Shown: positions 36,407 through 49,720 of the stretch, in pieces
Numbering within the stretch: the stretch's first letter is position 1
Layout: every line of letters starts with the position of its first letter
Assembly: GCA_022828595.1 (NCBI GenBank)
Contig: JAKGHH010000003.1
Span: 10,540,934 to 10,604,933, forward strand
Length of the DNA stretch: 64,000 bases
Source of the DNA: Nelumbo lutea
Lineage: Eukaryota > Streptophyta > Magnoliopsida > Proteales > Nelumbonaceae
Reading direction: 5' to 3'
Translations under genes and position numbers: made by a program
The notes under the pieces: generated by a model
What the model saw: only the letters and a program-made list of their open reading frames with translations
Database searches by the model: none
What the model was told of the DNA's origin: nothing

Positions 36407-39400
36407 CTAGGCTTTCAAAGAAGAGGACCTACAGATAGTAATACACCTTGGGATGCATCGCATGAATGTATCATGTTTTGATGGCTTGTAATATGAGAAA
36501 AATGTAGGATCCTGTTCAAGAGATTCAGCATAACTCTGAAGAATTGATACGATCTCATCAAAGTGTGGCCGTTTATCTGGGTTACTTGACCAGCATCGAC
36601 TTGTAAGATGGTGGAATGCCAGTGGGCAAGTAGGGGGCAAAGGAGGTCTTGCATTCTGTATCAATCCACCAATATGACATGTAAAGAACTCTAACTTTGT
36701 CTTCTTTGGCAAAAATTAGGAAAGAGATAGACATCATCATAATATTTCCTTCATCTCTGAAGGAACGATAAAATCTGTAAACATTTCTCTTAAACAAACT
36801 TTAGACTCTATCATTGAATGAACTGCATATCTCGGTTCACATCTTTCTCACCACACCCATTTCTCTTAAACAAACTTTTCCTTTCTGTACGAATGTCTTG
36901 TGTTAAGGTCTGATTTTTTTTTTCATTTTTTCAGGTGGCAATAAGTTGTTTTTTTAGGCAAAGTATAATGTATTAATATCAGAAGTATGGTTCTCTGTAC
37001 ATTAAGGTTAATTAATATGACAAAATGATGTACATGGTATACAAAATGTACTAAAAGAACCCGTCCTAAAAAATAGTATGATTCCTGGTTTGAGTTGGTC
37101 AGATCCTGGTTCAAATTCTAAACTTTCAAAAGTGTTAAAAAATGGGGAAAATGAAAAACAAAAAGGGTACAGGGTAGGGAAGAACAATGGTAATTAAGCA
37201 AATAGTATCAGCATGGCTAACCAAAGCAACACCTATATATGGTATTCACATCTCCAGTCAAGTTTAGAAAATTATGAATCATAGATGCATCATGAAGTCA
37301 GGACTCAACATACACAGAAATTCCCTTCCAAATTGATTGAAGCGATTCATATCTTGTGATTATATACTTTCAATGGATCTCTGTTGACAGACTGCATATA
37401 GATCTTTAAAGTGGCTCTACTCATTTCTGAAATCATATCATGGGCAAAAAATGTATGTCCAAACAGGCAGCGGACAGGCTAAATAAGAAGTTTAGGAATT
37501 GGTTCATTATTATCAAAAAGCACGAGACAATTTATTAGTTGATAGAGATAACAAGACTTAAGGTTTCAATATATTTTACATATCATTAAAAAAAGAGGCT
37601 TCTGGTTCTTGTCTTAAAGTTTAGAAAAAGGTTCCTATTACATCAAAGGGTATATAAAACATATGCTACTTTAGCATAAAACTGGGTAAAAGTCACCCAA
37701 AAAACAAAAAATAAATTTGCATGCATCAAATGTTAATAGAAATACAAGTATATATAGATGTTCTTACTTTAATAAATATTTATATACGACAAAGTTTTGA
37801 AGTAATAATCTGTCACATTTACAGAGGGCTGATCTCTAGACATTTTCATTAGTAACACGGAAATTCAATTTTATTAATAGAGAAAATGCAAGATAATGAT
37901 GATCATATTCTATGTACAACAGTAGCCTACAAGCACCGTGTTTCTTAAGAGAATCCACTTTAAGATTAGCTCCATAGGTTGGTTTAAAAGTATGATTAAT
38001 AATCTTGCAATAACCAATAAAAAATTGATTTTGCTAGGTTTAGAAGCTGCTAGGAATAGGGAATCTTAGCAAGGAAGTAGAATAAGAAAATTGCCACATT
38101 TTATTATATAACCTTTTTATTATTCAAAGCAGTCAGAGTTTTCTCCTTACATAAAATACCTAGGGAAAAAGGTAAAATTAGAAAACATTGAACTCAAGCC
38201 TTTGTCACTTCAGGTCCATTATTTATTTAAGGATGGATATCTACATCAACATGTTAACTGGTTTCAAAGTGGTGTTTATATCATTGAAAGGACTTAGCTA
38301 CACATTGTTAAGGCACTATGTAGCATCACAAATCTAATCTATTCTTGAAACAGGAAAAACACTACCTGGCAGTTTGATAAAGACAGAAATGGCTGAATTG
38401 AATGACTTATTGCTTTGGATTTTAGTTGAATAAGTCATTAAGTACTTTGTGAGCTCCTTAATGGCTTAATGGCATGTTGAGTTGATAACTACACCTGTAA
38501 TTTTTTTTTTTGTGATTATATTATCCACTAAAAGACATTGCAATAAGTCATCCAGTTCAGCCACTTAATCCATTCTCAAATGGCCCTAAGTAAATGAAGG
38601 TGCAACAATTGATCATATGTTATATCCAAATTAGTGCAATTGTTACGAGAACATGACCATTTAGTAGCATTTTCTGTATAACAGAAATTAGAAATATGCC
38701 AAAAATGGTAATGCGTTTGTACCTTTTGTGAGACAGCAAAAGCAGCCTGTTCAGGAGTCATGTCCTGGAATGGTGTCAGTGCTGTTAAAAGTTCCCAGAG
38801 GACTATGCCGAAACTGTATACATCAACTTTCTTTGTGTGTTTCTTTTCCTTTATCATTTCAGGTGCCATCCAGCGGTAAGTACCTGTGATCCCCTTTCCT
38901 CTGCCGCACTGAGATTCTAAGCATGAAATCCCAAAATCTGCCACCTTCACACACATATCTTCACCAAGCAACAAATTTTCTGATTTGAGATCCCTATGAA
39001 TTATCCCCTTAGAATGAAGATAATGCATTCCACGTGCAATATCAAGGGCCAACTTCAAAACCAGGTCAATGGGAACAGAATATGGTTCTTGCTGATGGAG
39101 GTATTTTCTCAGTGAGCCCCCTGCCAAATACTCAGTGATGATACAGAATACAGGAGGTTTCTTACATGCTCCAACAAACTGCATGCAGAAAGTGGAAATA
39201 AATGCATTTTGGTCAAACAAAGCAACAAGTCTGTAGTAGAGCTCATTTGTTAAACAAGACACACTATTATGTTCTAGCTAATACAGAGAAAAAGGAATAA
39301 AAAGAAGAACATGTCTTTGATATTTAGAAAGTAAATAATATTCAAAGACTAAGTTGAACAACATGCAGTAAAATTACCAAGCTTACATAACTAGCCTAGA

Positions 39401-39996
39401 GTTTCTTTTCATCATAGGAGCAAAAATGGCATTCATTGCATGCACAAATTGAGAAAGTTTGGCATAGGAATACTGTACAAAGTGTTATTAGCACAGGCAG
39501 ATAACAATTCATGCTATTAATTAACTCCATAGTTCTCATATCCACAAATCTCAAGTGTATAAACCTGAGAATAACTATTATATTCTCATCATGTACCATC
39601 TCCTGTAAGCACAAGTGTTTTCATGAATTTTGGTTGCAACAAGTGAAGTCTTCTTTCACATGAAACTTGAGGAGTTGACCTAAGGAGTTCACAACCTCCC
39701 ACACAATGGCTTTATTTGAAGAAACGACCTCTAAGATATAAAAAAATATGTTTGATATATTAAGCATATAGCAAAAATTGCTTGGTCTAATGGTAAAATC
39801 TTGAGCTGACAAGCATGAGAATGTGGGTTTGAGTCTGAGAAAGCCACTTTGTTAAAAAAAAAAACTCCAAAATATCTGGGGTCAACATAGGGTAATGGCC
39901 TTTTTTTTCATAACCATACCATATATACCTTCAGATAAGCTGCATTAAATATCCACAAAGAAGGGATTTTAAAGCAAACAAAACTGCAAATTGTTG

Positions 39997-40053
<57 letters not shown>

Positions 40054-41726
40054 ATGGATAAGTGTTGGAATAGATTTTGAATCCTTGAAAACTGGACATT
40101 ATGAAATGTCTGCAGCATGGTTTCTAAATTTTGTTTTTCATCCCAAAACACTGGTCATAACCAAAATTTCCATTTATTAAGTTTGTGACACCTAATGATC
40201 CAAATTGCAGCAGAATTATACTTCATTTATGCTCTCTCCTGATATGAGTGAAGTAGTTATCCTATGATCCTGCCTATATTACACTGTATCAGAGGTGCAG
40301 GGCTGCAGGGTGGGTCATGGGTGTCAGGAAAAATGAAACTTGGAAGATTTGGGTATAAAAGAATACATCAGATTTTATTGATGTCTTAATGGGGAATGCT
40401 CAATCAGATATTTTTTCAAGCATAAGCTGGGATAGCTGGTGTATGGAGATTTGGATATGAAATTGGGAGTTCTCTCTGTATGACAGCAATTAGAAAAGCA
40501 CTTTTTGAGGATGGCCAGTAAATCCAAAAGCAAAAGTAAATGTAGGAAAATGCTATTTAACAAAATACTAGAGAAGGGAACATGTATAAATACAAAGTGG
40601 AATTTGGTTTTTCTTTTCACAATACGATTAAGTGAATAAATTAAGTTATGATGGGTTTGTCTTGCCTTTCCATACTTAGAAAACCTGATAGGAAAAATGA
40701 AGATCTTGGATCCAAGAATCTCGAAAATGTAGGGCTTGCATATGAAATTAAGAAATCTTACTATTTTGGAGAAAGTGTATAAACCAATAAAACCATTTCA
40801 TTTAACGGCACTGGTTAGAACTAGTGAAGCTCGAACTCCCTCTTCTTCAAAAGGAGTAACAGAAGCAGAGTGGTGTGTATTGCATGCAGATGATATGGAT
40901 CAATGAAAGTGATTAGTGTCAAATGGAAGGAGCTTAAACAAGGAACCAGAAACCCAGTGAAGTACTTAGAATTGAAGAAGTGAGAAGAAAAAATTGGAAC
41001 GCAATTAGGGTCTGTATCTAGAAACTCGTTCTTGCAAAGAAGTGGGTGCAGTGTTACCTTTGATGGCGTTCCTGCCCTTCTTTACCACCTAAAGATATTA
41101 CTATCAACTAGACATTAGAGGGTAAAGTCCACACAGAAAATTCATTAAATAGATAAAAGAAATTAAACAACCACTATAGGTCAATGGTAAGTCTAATGTG
41201 TTTGAGAACTCCATTTCCTTCCAAGGCCAAACAGGACGTCTTAAGCTCCCTAGCACCACAAATTTTGCTTCTCAATGCACCCCACAATGCAAGAAAAGGG
41301 AAACAAAGATAGCCGAGAACACACACAGAGAATTATGCAATTAACAATAAAGGAAATAGAGCGTACAGTGACGATATTAGGATGCCGTAGGCGAAAGAGC
41401 AACGCGACCTCTGAGGTAAACTGCTGCTCCAACAGAGTAGCCAAGCTCTCGTCTTCCTCAGGTTGGCTAATGAGCTTTATTGCGACGTCCATCTGTTTGT
41501 ATATTCCGCGGTAGATCCGGCTGTGTCGTCCCGTCGCGAACTTAATCCCAATAAAGAGCTGAGACAAATCGGCACTCCATTCTTCTTCTCCGTAACCTTT
41601 AATCTCTGCTCCAGAAGAAACCAGGTACTTGGACCAAGAGATAGCTCGTTTGTATTCTCCGAGGGAGAGCCTCCTTTCGGATCTACCATTGTTTGATATC
41701 TGCTTAAACCAGTGAAAGTTCGTCAT
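36407..41726 (-). CDS. Raf-like Ser/Thr protein kinase (HT1-type, MAPKKK group C)
   Basis: Exons complement(41367-41726), complement(38723-39178) and complement(36407-36655), all phase 0 with GT-AG introns of about 2.2 and 2.1 kb; 354 residues, the usual size. The N-terminus MTNFHWFKQISNNGRS and LGEYKRAISWSKYLVSSGAE is typical of the HT1-like group. Kinase features: nucleotide loop GIKFATGRHSRIYRG, ATP lysine about 84 (VAIKL), catalytic loop HRDLKSENLLL (Asp about 183), DFG about 201-203, GTYRWMAPEM, VDVYSFGIVLWELL and a C-lobe RCWSSNPDKRPHFDEIV. All catalytic residues are present, so it should be active, phosphorylating Ser/Thr in the cytosol. Relatives such as HT1 act in stomatal CO2 signalling, but the exact orthologue cannot be told. 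The first intron holds an (AT)n microsatellite and a SINE-like piece. Confidence 0.93.
39775..39870 (+). mobile_element. tRNA-derived SINE-like fragment in kinase intron 1
   Basis: The sequence TTGCTTGGTCTAATGGTAAA fits a Pol III A box, and GTGGGTTTGAGTC fits a B box with one change, at tRNA-like spacing. An A-run (about 39855-39866) follows. It does not fold as a full tRNA. Confidence 0.35.
39999..40050. repeat. (AT)n microsatellite
   Basis: Uninterrupted AT dinucleotides, about 26 copies, in kinase intron 1. Likely length-variable. Confidence 0.95.
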
Positions 41727-41875
41727 TGATCCGAAACAGTACCATCAAATCCCCACTTCGGGAACCTTTTAGAACGAAATGTGGATAGGGGAGGCCGGGA
41801 GGGCACTGAACTCTGCTTGTCTCTTAAAATTCGGCTGAACACGGTAGAGTTAAATGGAATCTTTTGAGAGCATAA

Positions 41876-41911
<36 letters not shown>

Positions 41912-41931
41912 AATAAATAAATAAATAAATG
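41876..41931. repeat. (AAT)n / (AAAT)n microsatellite
   Basis: AAT repeats switch to AAAT repeats upstream of the kinase coding start. Confidence 0.9.
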
Positions 41932-42517
41932 GATGAAGAAAGGAACTGAGAGATGGAAATGATTTAAGCTTGAAAACTGAAACCTTTCCTGTTCCAACTA
42001 CATTATGGATATAAATATAATGGAGTTCCGCTCTTCAATACATAAGAATCTCGTGTATTCAAACTCGTAAACATTCATTCATTCGAAGATCTGGAATGGA
42101 ATATCAGCATCCAACCCCGAAATCAAATAAAGAATGATCGCTTTCAAAGAAATTGAAAATTAAACTTCAAATTCCCCCACATTATGTAACTATTCGAACA
42201 GAGAACATAAACAGTCCTTCGCTGTCACAAACGTCGTCTCAATCTCCTGCAGCAATGTGAGAAAGAGCAACTCATCCTTTCTTTGAAGTTCGAACACCTT
42301 AAATCCCCATCTCAAAATCAAGAACTACAGTAAAAATAAAGAAAAATCAACTGCTGTTCACTACTGTTTCTAGACTCAATTATTAGGAAGGGCAAGATTT
42401 TTCAAAGCCACGAGCAAAAGCTGTCCAAGTTAAAAGAGATAAAAGAGAGAGTTCGGAAGCTAGATTCATGACATCACAGTAAGGAGTTAGACCTTGTTAG
42501 GGTTTGAACGATAATTA

Positions 42518-42521
<4 letters not shown>

Positions 42522-42555
<34 letters not shown>
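42522..42555. repeat. (GA)n microsatellite
   Basis: About 17 GA units, in the presumed kinase leader or promoter. Confidence 0.92.
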
Positions 42556-42557
<2 letters not shown>

Positions 42558-43179
42558 CGGATACTTGCTGTAGGTGTAGGGGTTTTTTTCTGGTGCAGTG
42601 AAGGCAGCTACTGGAGGCTGGAGCTGGCGAGTTCTCACTCCCTCCCTAACGTGGGACGATTCATGTTTGAGGGGACAAACCGGGTTCACTGATGGAGTGA
42701 TGGAGACTGCTAATGGATTTTCAGATAAATGCCCCTTTTAACCGCTTATAATCTCAGAAACGCCACGGCATATCGTTTGCAAAGTGTCTAAGTGGAAACT
42801 TGCCACCGGTCCAGTGCCTCCTTGATTGACAAAAATGCCCCTAAATCTTTTGGTCTCCACTCTCCTTCAAGCCGTTCGTTTTCGTTAGCGATTATCATGG
42901 ACCGGTCCAGACCGGTTTTTTATAGGAGGCCTGTCCGGGTAACATTATTTTTAAAATTAAAATTTTAATTTAATTTTATGATCAAAATTAAAGAAGATAT
43001 CTAAAAATTGATTGTAAACATATTAATATATTATACCATGTATAGATGCCATATATATTTGGTAATATAGATATTTGATAAAAATTATAGAAGACATTAT
43101 ACTATATATTTGGTAAAATACTATATTGCTATATCAGATATTATACTATATATAGGCTGGGCCTTGGATTTGATTGTAA

Positions 43180-43588
43180 GGGTGTCAATTGGCCTGGATT
43201 TGGTTCAATCTCATTCAGTCAAAAGTGAATTTATTACAAATGGATTAGGTCTAATTTAATCTAATGAATGTTTTGGATAATTTTGGATGGTTCAATTCAA
43301 TGTTTGGACTGTTTAATCTGTTCAAATTTGTTTTAATTTAGATTAATTTTAATATAAATCTGATCTATTGACACCTATATTCTTATTTTTTATCAATAAA
43401 TTAGATATTAGCTCAATCCAACCCAATCTAATATATATTCAGTACAATCCAATCCTATAAAAACTTTGGACCATTAATTTAGACTGATCCAATTTAATAT
43501 GTGTTGTTGGTCCATCCAATCCATCAAGATTGATTTTGATTTGGATGAGGCCCTATCCAAAATTGATCCATTAATACCGTTATACCCC
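43180..43588. mobile_element. possible TIR repeat with GGGTGTC ends
   Basis: It starts GGGTGTCAATTGGCCTGGATT and ends CCGTTATACCCC. The interior is dominated by TTTGGATTGGTTCAATC-like words on both strands, similar in layout to the GGGGTG elements at 30347 and 33845. The ends are only weakly inverted and no TSD is clear. Confidence 0.35.
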
Positions 43589-46500
43589 TAGTTGCTTGGT
43601 GTAGGCCCAGCCCGCATTATGTGCGGATTTGAGCTTGTCTTTGGTAAGCAACAAGAGTTGCCATTTGTTGGAGAAGAGTTTCTCTCCAACGTAAAGCAAA
43701 ACATGCGTATGTTTCTATTGGACTCTATTCTAGAAGAACATTGTCTACAAGAAATGTTGGACAGAGGAGCTGTTCTATCTACTTTGGGAACGTTTGGTAA
43801 GTCTTTTGGTAGGTCTGACAGTCAAAAGACGTAATGAGTTTTTGTATGAAGATTTGAACAGTTCGAAGCTGGTTTGACTACTGTACATCTTTCCATATCT
43901 TTTCGTACAAGAATAACACGAGAAAGATGCAACAAGTTCTATTTGGAATTTTCCGAAATCAGCCCAAATGGACTTCTTACATCTTTTCAGTACACCGATT
44001 TTTGGTAGTTAAATCTATTACGAACCAAATGAAAAAAGACTGCAACACGGTCTGTTCGACTTATAAACAACAAAAAGACCACATAGAAAGACGTGCCAAG
44101 CGAGCCTTTATCTTTTGAATGATACCTTCTAACCAGCCTCAAAATCCTGCAAGATGTAAACCTTGCCCAATCTGATGATTACAATGGGCTTCAACCCAAT
44201 CCAACATTACTAACCCAATCTGTGGTTGAATTCAGTGACTTATTTGATTTGTCATATTATGGATAAATAATTTAATAAAGAAATAGTTGAGGGTATTAAT
44301 TAGTTTAGAAATCCTTAACTTTTTATTTTTGTGATAAATCCTAGGTTAAATTAGAGTTGCAGTTGAAGAGTTTGAATTCGACTAATGGATAAGGTTAGGG
44401 TTGAAGCCTCAGCCAACTTGACCCAATCTAAATCAGGTTTGGCTTAGGTCAGTGTAATGCTCGTTCAAACAGTTTTTACAGCCTTACATTGAGAATATCT
44501 CTATAGGTATATGCTTTATTTTATGGAGAGATATTCTAAATGAAGGTTGCAAGAAATTGTTCAAACGGTGTGGGTACGGGCTGAAGTCAAACTCACCCAA
44601 ACCCCACTTAACTTCATATTTATATGTATGAATATCATATAAACATGTATTATGCATATAAATACTTAACATAGATGTATGTATGCAAATAAATGAATAA
44701 TATTAAATTTAAAAATAATTTTTTTTCTAAAGCATGATAATTATGTACTTTTAAATATAATGATGCTAAAATTAAATTGACTTTAGGTATTAAATCCAAA
44801 AAATAAGAAGCCAAAATGAAATAGAGTGACATAAGGATTAAAGTATCGGTATTGGACATCATATTAGACCATTTGGATATGAACACAAATACAAATATGT
44901 TTTGAAAATGCAAAAAGATGAATAAAAAATATAAAAACACTTGGATACATTGAGAAATACTATAAATTCAAGGTAAAAATAACTATAATTAATATATAAA
45001 TATATAAAAATATAAAAAAAATATTATAATAATATTTATAAAAAAATATTATAATTAATATTAGCGGACTGCTTCTATTATATTATCAACACACCCTTAT
45101 TGCACGAACTCCACAACATTTGTTGCGGAAATCACAAATCAGTTAGCAACGTGTGCGAGTGTGAGGATTGTTTGGTCAAACGAAGAATTGAGTGGTTGCA
45201 AGTTGTGATTGGGAATTGGGAGAAAAAGAAAAATGGGAAGTCGTGGACATTACATAATTTAAACAGTAACAGGAGTTGGGCCTAGACAAGACAAACAGGT
45301 CCCGACCATCCGTGGATGTGTCGGACAGCCGTAGGGTGGTCCGTATAGGGTCTGGTCCATTACCATTATTTGACACACTATAACCATTAACTAATAACCT
45401 TGTTTGATTCCATGCCCATCAAAACAAAAACGACAACCTTTGCATACAATTTATTATCATTATCATACCCGGTGATAACAATTTTATTACCACAATGGCT
45501 TGGCCTCGCGTCCAGACTAACGATTACAAAAGGCTTGCTTTAGTCTATTTACACGGATCTCACCCAAACAAAATCAATTATACCTTATATTTATATACTC
45601 AAGACTCAAGAGTAAGGAACTCGCTTAATACTCTAGAGACAATAATCTTATGAATAAATAATATAGCAGTTCAACAGATATATGTTAAATTTAGGTTTTA
45701 ATCAATCATATTAAAAATGTTATTATTTAGGGATAAATAGAAATTTGAATTGCAGCTCTCTTCTAATCTATTAGTAACCCTTCTATAAACTACATTCTAC
45801 CCGTGAAATAAACATCAATCCACTGGTAAGATTCAGTCCACCCCTAAAATCTTAGCTCTATTCTAGGGGTGGACTGAACTATAAAGACCCCTATTATTTA
45901 TTGATTTGGGTTTGACTTTTCATCAAAATTCATGGATGATTGTAATTGATCAATGCCTTTCCGGTATAACGTCTTTTGGGCATCATAGATTATTCCTGTT
46001 TTACCAAGTGTATAAGAAAATGTGAGGTCATATTGGATTAGACAATAGCAATGAGCCTACAACCGGATGGATGTATGGTGTATGTCCAACTAGGTGACGT
46101 GACCATCTGATTTGTTTTCATTCCTGTGGTTGTGGATGCTATTTAGACAGACTGTAAAATAGTCCCCCATGGATGTTGATGTCTACTACAGTACTTCATC
46201 AGCGGATATTCAAATTTTACGCTGCGTTTGTCAATTTAATTTGTTTTCATGTGAAAGTTTTGCAAATATAACAAACTAACTAACTAACCAAGTTTTGCTG
46301 GAAATTGTATCACTTTGTCTGTATTTAGAATTCAAATTCCATCTGGTTAATGTTTGTTGATCCCAATTCAATTTATTTACAATTAATTCATATATATGGA
46401 TCCACACTATTATTCGAAATGCATGGGTGAGTTTTAATTGATCAAAACTCTTCCCATACTGTATCTTTCCTTGTAGCATTAAGCTCAATACAAATTGGGT

Positions 46501-47080
46501 TTCTACTTCATTTTGTTAAAAGTTATATTAATTTATTTTATCAATATCTGAACAACTATCTAACTTATTATATCCAACAATTTATTTATTTTTTTCGGTA
46601 AAAAATAATACAGTAATCCAACTGAGGATGTCATTTGGGGACTATTGTGTATGTTGTCTTGAAAACTAAAACCCCAAAAAAAGAAAACTTGTTATATGAG
46701 TTCTTGTAAATTAATTGTGTATTTCATAAAAGATCAGGAGAGAAGAGTTTTTTTTTTTCTTTCTTCCCCAACCCACCCCTCCACAATTACTGCACAAACA
46801 AGATCTCGTTACCTTATCGGCTCATAATTCTAGGGTCCAGATGTGCTTAGTAAATACTAAATAATAACAAACAATGCTAAATACAGGGTGGCACAAAATT
46901 GTGTTGTGTCAAGTGTGGTTTTATCACTAGTAGCAGAGCTGGGTTCATTCGATAGTTTTTATCGAAGAGAAAAAAAGGAAACAAATTAAGATGATAGTTA
47001 CCACACAGAATGTGCCAAAACACGTTCATGTGCAACAACCAAAAATGCGTTGTAGGCTTTCAAAGAAAGTATGTGTAAGA
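43589..47080. other. long non-genic region
   Basis: Two plus-strand frames (43592-43834, 43927-44118) look almost protein-like but match no family I know and are not joined by splice signals. 44640-45065 is very AT-rich. About 45750-45890 is the second copy of the repeat at 31320-31440. 45900-47080 shows nothing recognisable. Confidence 0.4.
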
Positions 47081-47530
47081 TGTTGGATGGTCCCCTTGAT
47101 AACTTACAATCTCCTCTAGCTAAATCGTTTCTGATGTAGGCGCATGTGACAGGGCTCAGGATGGCACCACGTGGCTTTGCCCGGATGCAATTCTGACCAT
47201 CCGCTGCCAATTACCTCCAACCACTCTCAAGGCAAAGTCAAGTATAAATAGAGGTCCCCCTCTCGAGGTAAACCATCTTATTCACTCCTGTTCTTTAGAT
47301 CTTTTACTTTCGAACGACCTCGTCTGAGTTCTCACCTTGGGTTTCATCCGAGCCCTTTTATGTACTTGACTAAATTGACTGTCAAAGTCTCTACTCCTAG
47401 GATAACACCAGGGGCCTCTGACTTGCTCTCTTATTTTCAGGTCGGACACACCAGCCCTTGGACACATCAGCCCTCAGTTAAGAAAGCAAGTTTACTTTGT
47501 TGCCCTCAGTCCATCCTTAACAGCAATAGT
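47080..47530 (+). mobile_element. probable LTR fragment
   Basis: A GC-richer block with CAAGTATAAATAGAGGTCCCC (TATA box and start region) and a downstream leader with GAACGACCTCGTCTGAG and GATAACACCAGGGGCC, resembling R-U5 of plant Ty3/gypsy LTRs. Ends and TSD were not resolved. Confidence 0.35.
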
Positions 47531-48455
47531 TTCCTTCAGTATAATACTAATCTTACATGCTCTATGAGTATATAGCACTACTTACATACAATACTTTCCA
47601 TTGACAATGTAAGATTATCAATCCTCTTCTCTTTTTCTTTATTTCCCCTTCATTTGTGGGTTAAATGAATCCTCATTCACTTCATAAGATGAATAAGATA
47701 GTATTGGGTGGTCCTTAGCATCTTGTCATAGTCATCAAAGATGGTTAAACATCAATTATGAAACATAAAATTGCAATGGCAATGTGGATCCTATCTTAAA
47801 CAAATGGACCGGGTCCAAATCCAATGTGGGCTGCCTAAAAACTGCATGGAAGATGATATCAATTCATTTATGTTCTCCATACAAGTCTACAACATTTTTT
47901 AATCCAAAATTCTTCCCAAATAGAATCTGTTACAAGAATGATATCAATAAAAAAAGGTTCTCCCATGAATGGTTTCAATTTTCATTTTATTTGATCTCCA
48001 TAGTCCAGTCTGAAGCATTGAAATTACCTCATACAAAGGCTGTATTTGGCTAAATATATAATATATGTTGCAAGATAGTAATTTAAACAATATTGCAAGT
48101 TAATGTGGTAGGTGATGGACTGCTAGATGGTTTGTGTGGTGGGGGACATTCTGGAGTTTGGACCACTCATACATTTAGTGCTTTGTACAAATCATTCTAT
48201 ACTCCATGAAAGGCTGGTATTCAGTATTCCTTCCAACCCGTGGGAGTACTAAGTGCATGCCGACATGTTTAATTGATCACAGAGTAACCATGTACATATA
48301 CATCTTGGAAACAACATCTCTTTATGTGCAAGGTAAGGTTGCTTACATCTTCCCTCTCCAGACCCAGCATTATTGGAAGCCTCATGCATTGAGTTGTCCT
48401 TCAAGAGTGTCCCTATATATTTCCTATTCCAACTCCAAGGTGAGTTTGATGTTAA
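47531..48455. other. non-genic spacer
   Basis: Mixed-composition sequence with short unconserved open frames only (for example 47784-48053 and 48206-48490). No gene or repeat boundary is recognised. Confidence 0.4.
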
Positions 48456-49366
48456 GGTGGTGTTTGACAATTCAGACATTTGAGGTCTGAAAACTTTACT
48501 TTTCAGATGCCACTGGCATTTGGGTCTATTTGATTAGAGGATTTGAAACACAAATTGAGATCTGAATTGGTAAGACCTGGTTTCATGTCTTACCATAATC
48601 ACATGCATTTTAGATATGATAAAATGACATTAATGCCCTCATTATTGTAATCTATTTAACAACAACAACAACAATTATTATTATTAATATTAATAATGAC
48701 TAATAATAATAATAATAATAACAACAACAACAATAATAATAATAATATATTAAATATTATTTACTAATAATAATGATAAACCAATATTGTTATAAATATT
48801 TATTATTACTTAATAAATAGTATTTCTTCATTTAAATAAATAATAATATTAGTAATAATATCTATTTAACAATAGTATTATTATTATTATTATTATCATT
48901 TAAAAATATTAATTATATTAAAATTAAATAACTATCATTATAAAACTATAAATGATGCCATTTTAATTTAAATAAATAATAATATTTATACAGTCATAAG
49001 AATATTTAATAATATGTTTATTAGTAATAATTAAAATGTTTTTATTTATTATTAGTTAATAATAAATAAATAATATTATTAATTAAATTATAAATAATTA
49101 TTTATTTCAAATAATCATAAAATTTGTTTATTGATAGAATATTATTTTATTTAATATTCTTTTTATCATTTTAATATTATCTAATAGTCTATTTCTAAGG
49201 GTAAAATAGTAAACTTCACAATTTCAGATGTGGAGAATTGCTCCAACTCAAATGATCTTATCTTTTTAGAATCTCTTAAAAGCAGAAAAACATTTCTACT
49301 TCTTTTCAGATTTTAGACCCAAATAATAGCTTTTGAATTTTCCAGACATCAGACCCAAATGCCACC
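48456..49366. mobile_element. AT-rich TIR element
   Basis: The left part (GGTGGTGTTTGACAATTCAGACATTTGAGG, then CATTTGGGTCTATTTG) and right part (CCAGACATCAGACCCAAATGCCACC) are inverted relatives. The core is almost pure A/T with AAT, ATT and AAC micro-repeats and no reading frame. The superfamily is uncertain; TAA/GAA flanks hint at a decayed 3-bp TSD. Confidence 0.5.
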
Positions 49367-49720
49367 GAATTTTTATCTTATCCATCTTTATTACTTGCTC
49401 CAGAGACTACCCATATTTTGATTATGATATCAAAGATCATTTTCTCTCTTAATCCCAACAGGGTCTCTTATTCCTTAATTTTGTAAAGATTGGAAATCAG
49501 AGAAAATAGATGAACAAGTCAGTCTTGTAATTCTCAACTCTCATTGGGCCCTAGGTTGTTGGAGCAAAGCATATAAATAAAAGATTGCCTTCACCCAAAA
49601 CCATTTGTGGAGGTAAATGGTAATCATGTTGGTGGTGTTTTCCTACCATTTGCCACTCTGCCTTGAAAATTTATTTTGTTACTTGCCCAGTCTATTTACT
49701 AGTGATTTCTTCTTATGAAT

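Larger units (their letters stand above)
41727..42700 (-). promoter_or_regulatory. upstream/leader region of the kinase gene
   Basis: Upstream of the kinase ATG (minus sense) are an (AAT)n/(AAAT)n tract at 41876-41931 and a perfect (CT)n tract (minus sense; GA on plus) at 42522-42555, just before CATGTAATTATCGTTCAAACCCTAAC. CT tracts followed by AAACCCTAA are typical of plant 5' leaders, so transcription may start near 42600 with an unseen leader intron. The exact start is not determinable. Confidence 0.4.

Noticed and set aside
37085..37130. B-box-like TCCTGGTTCAAATTCT in kinase intron 2
   Set aside because: There is no A box at tRNA spacing and no cloverleaf; an isolated motif.
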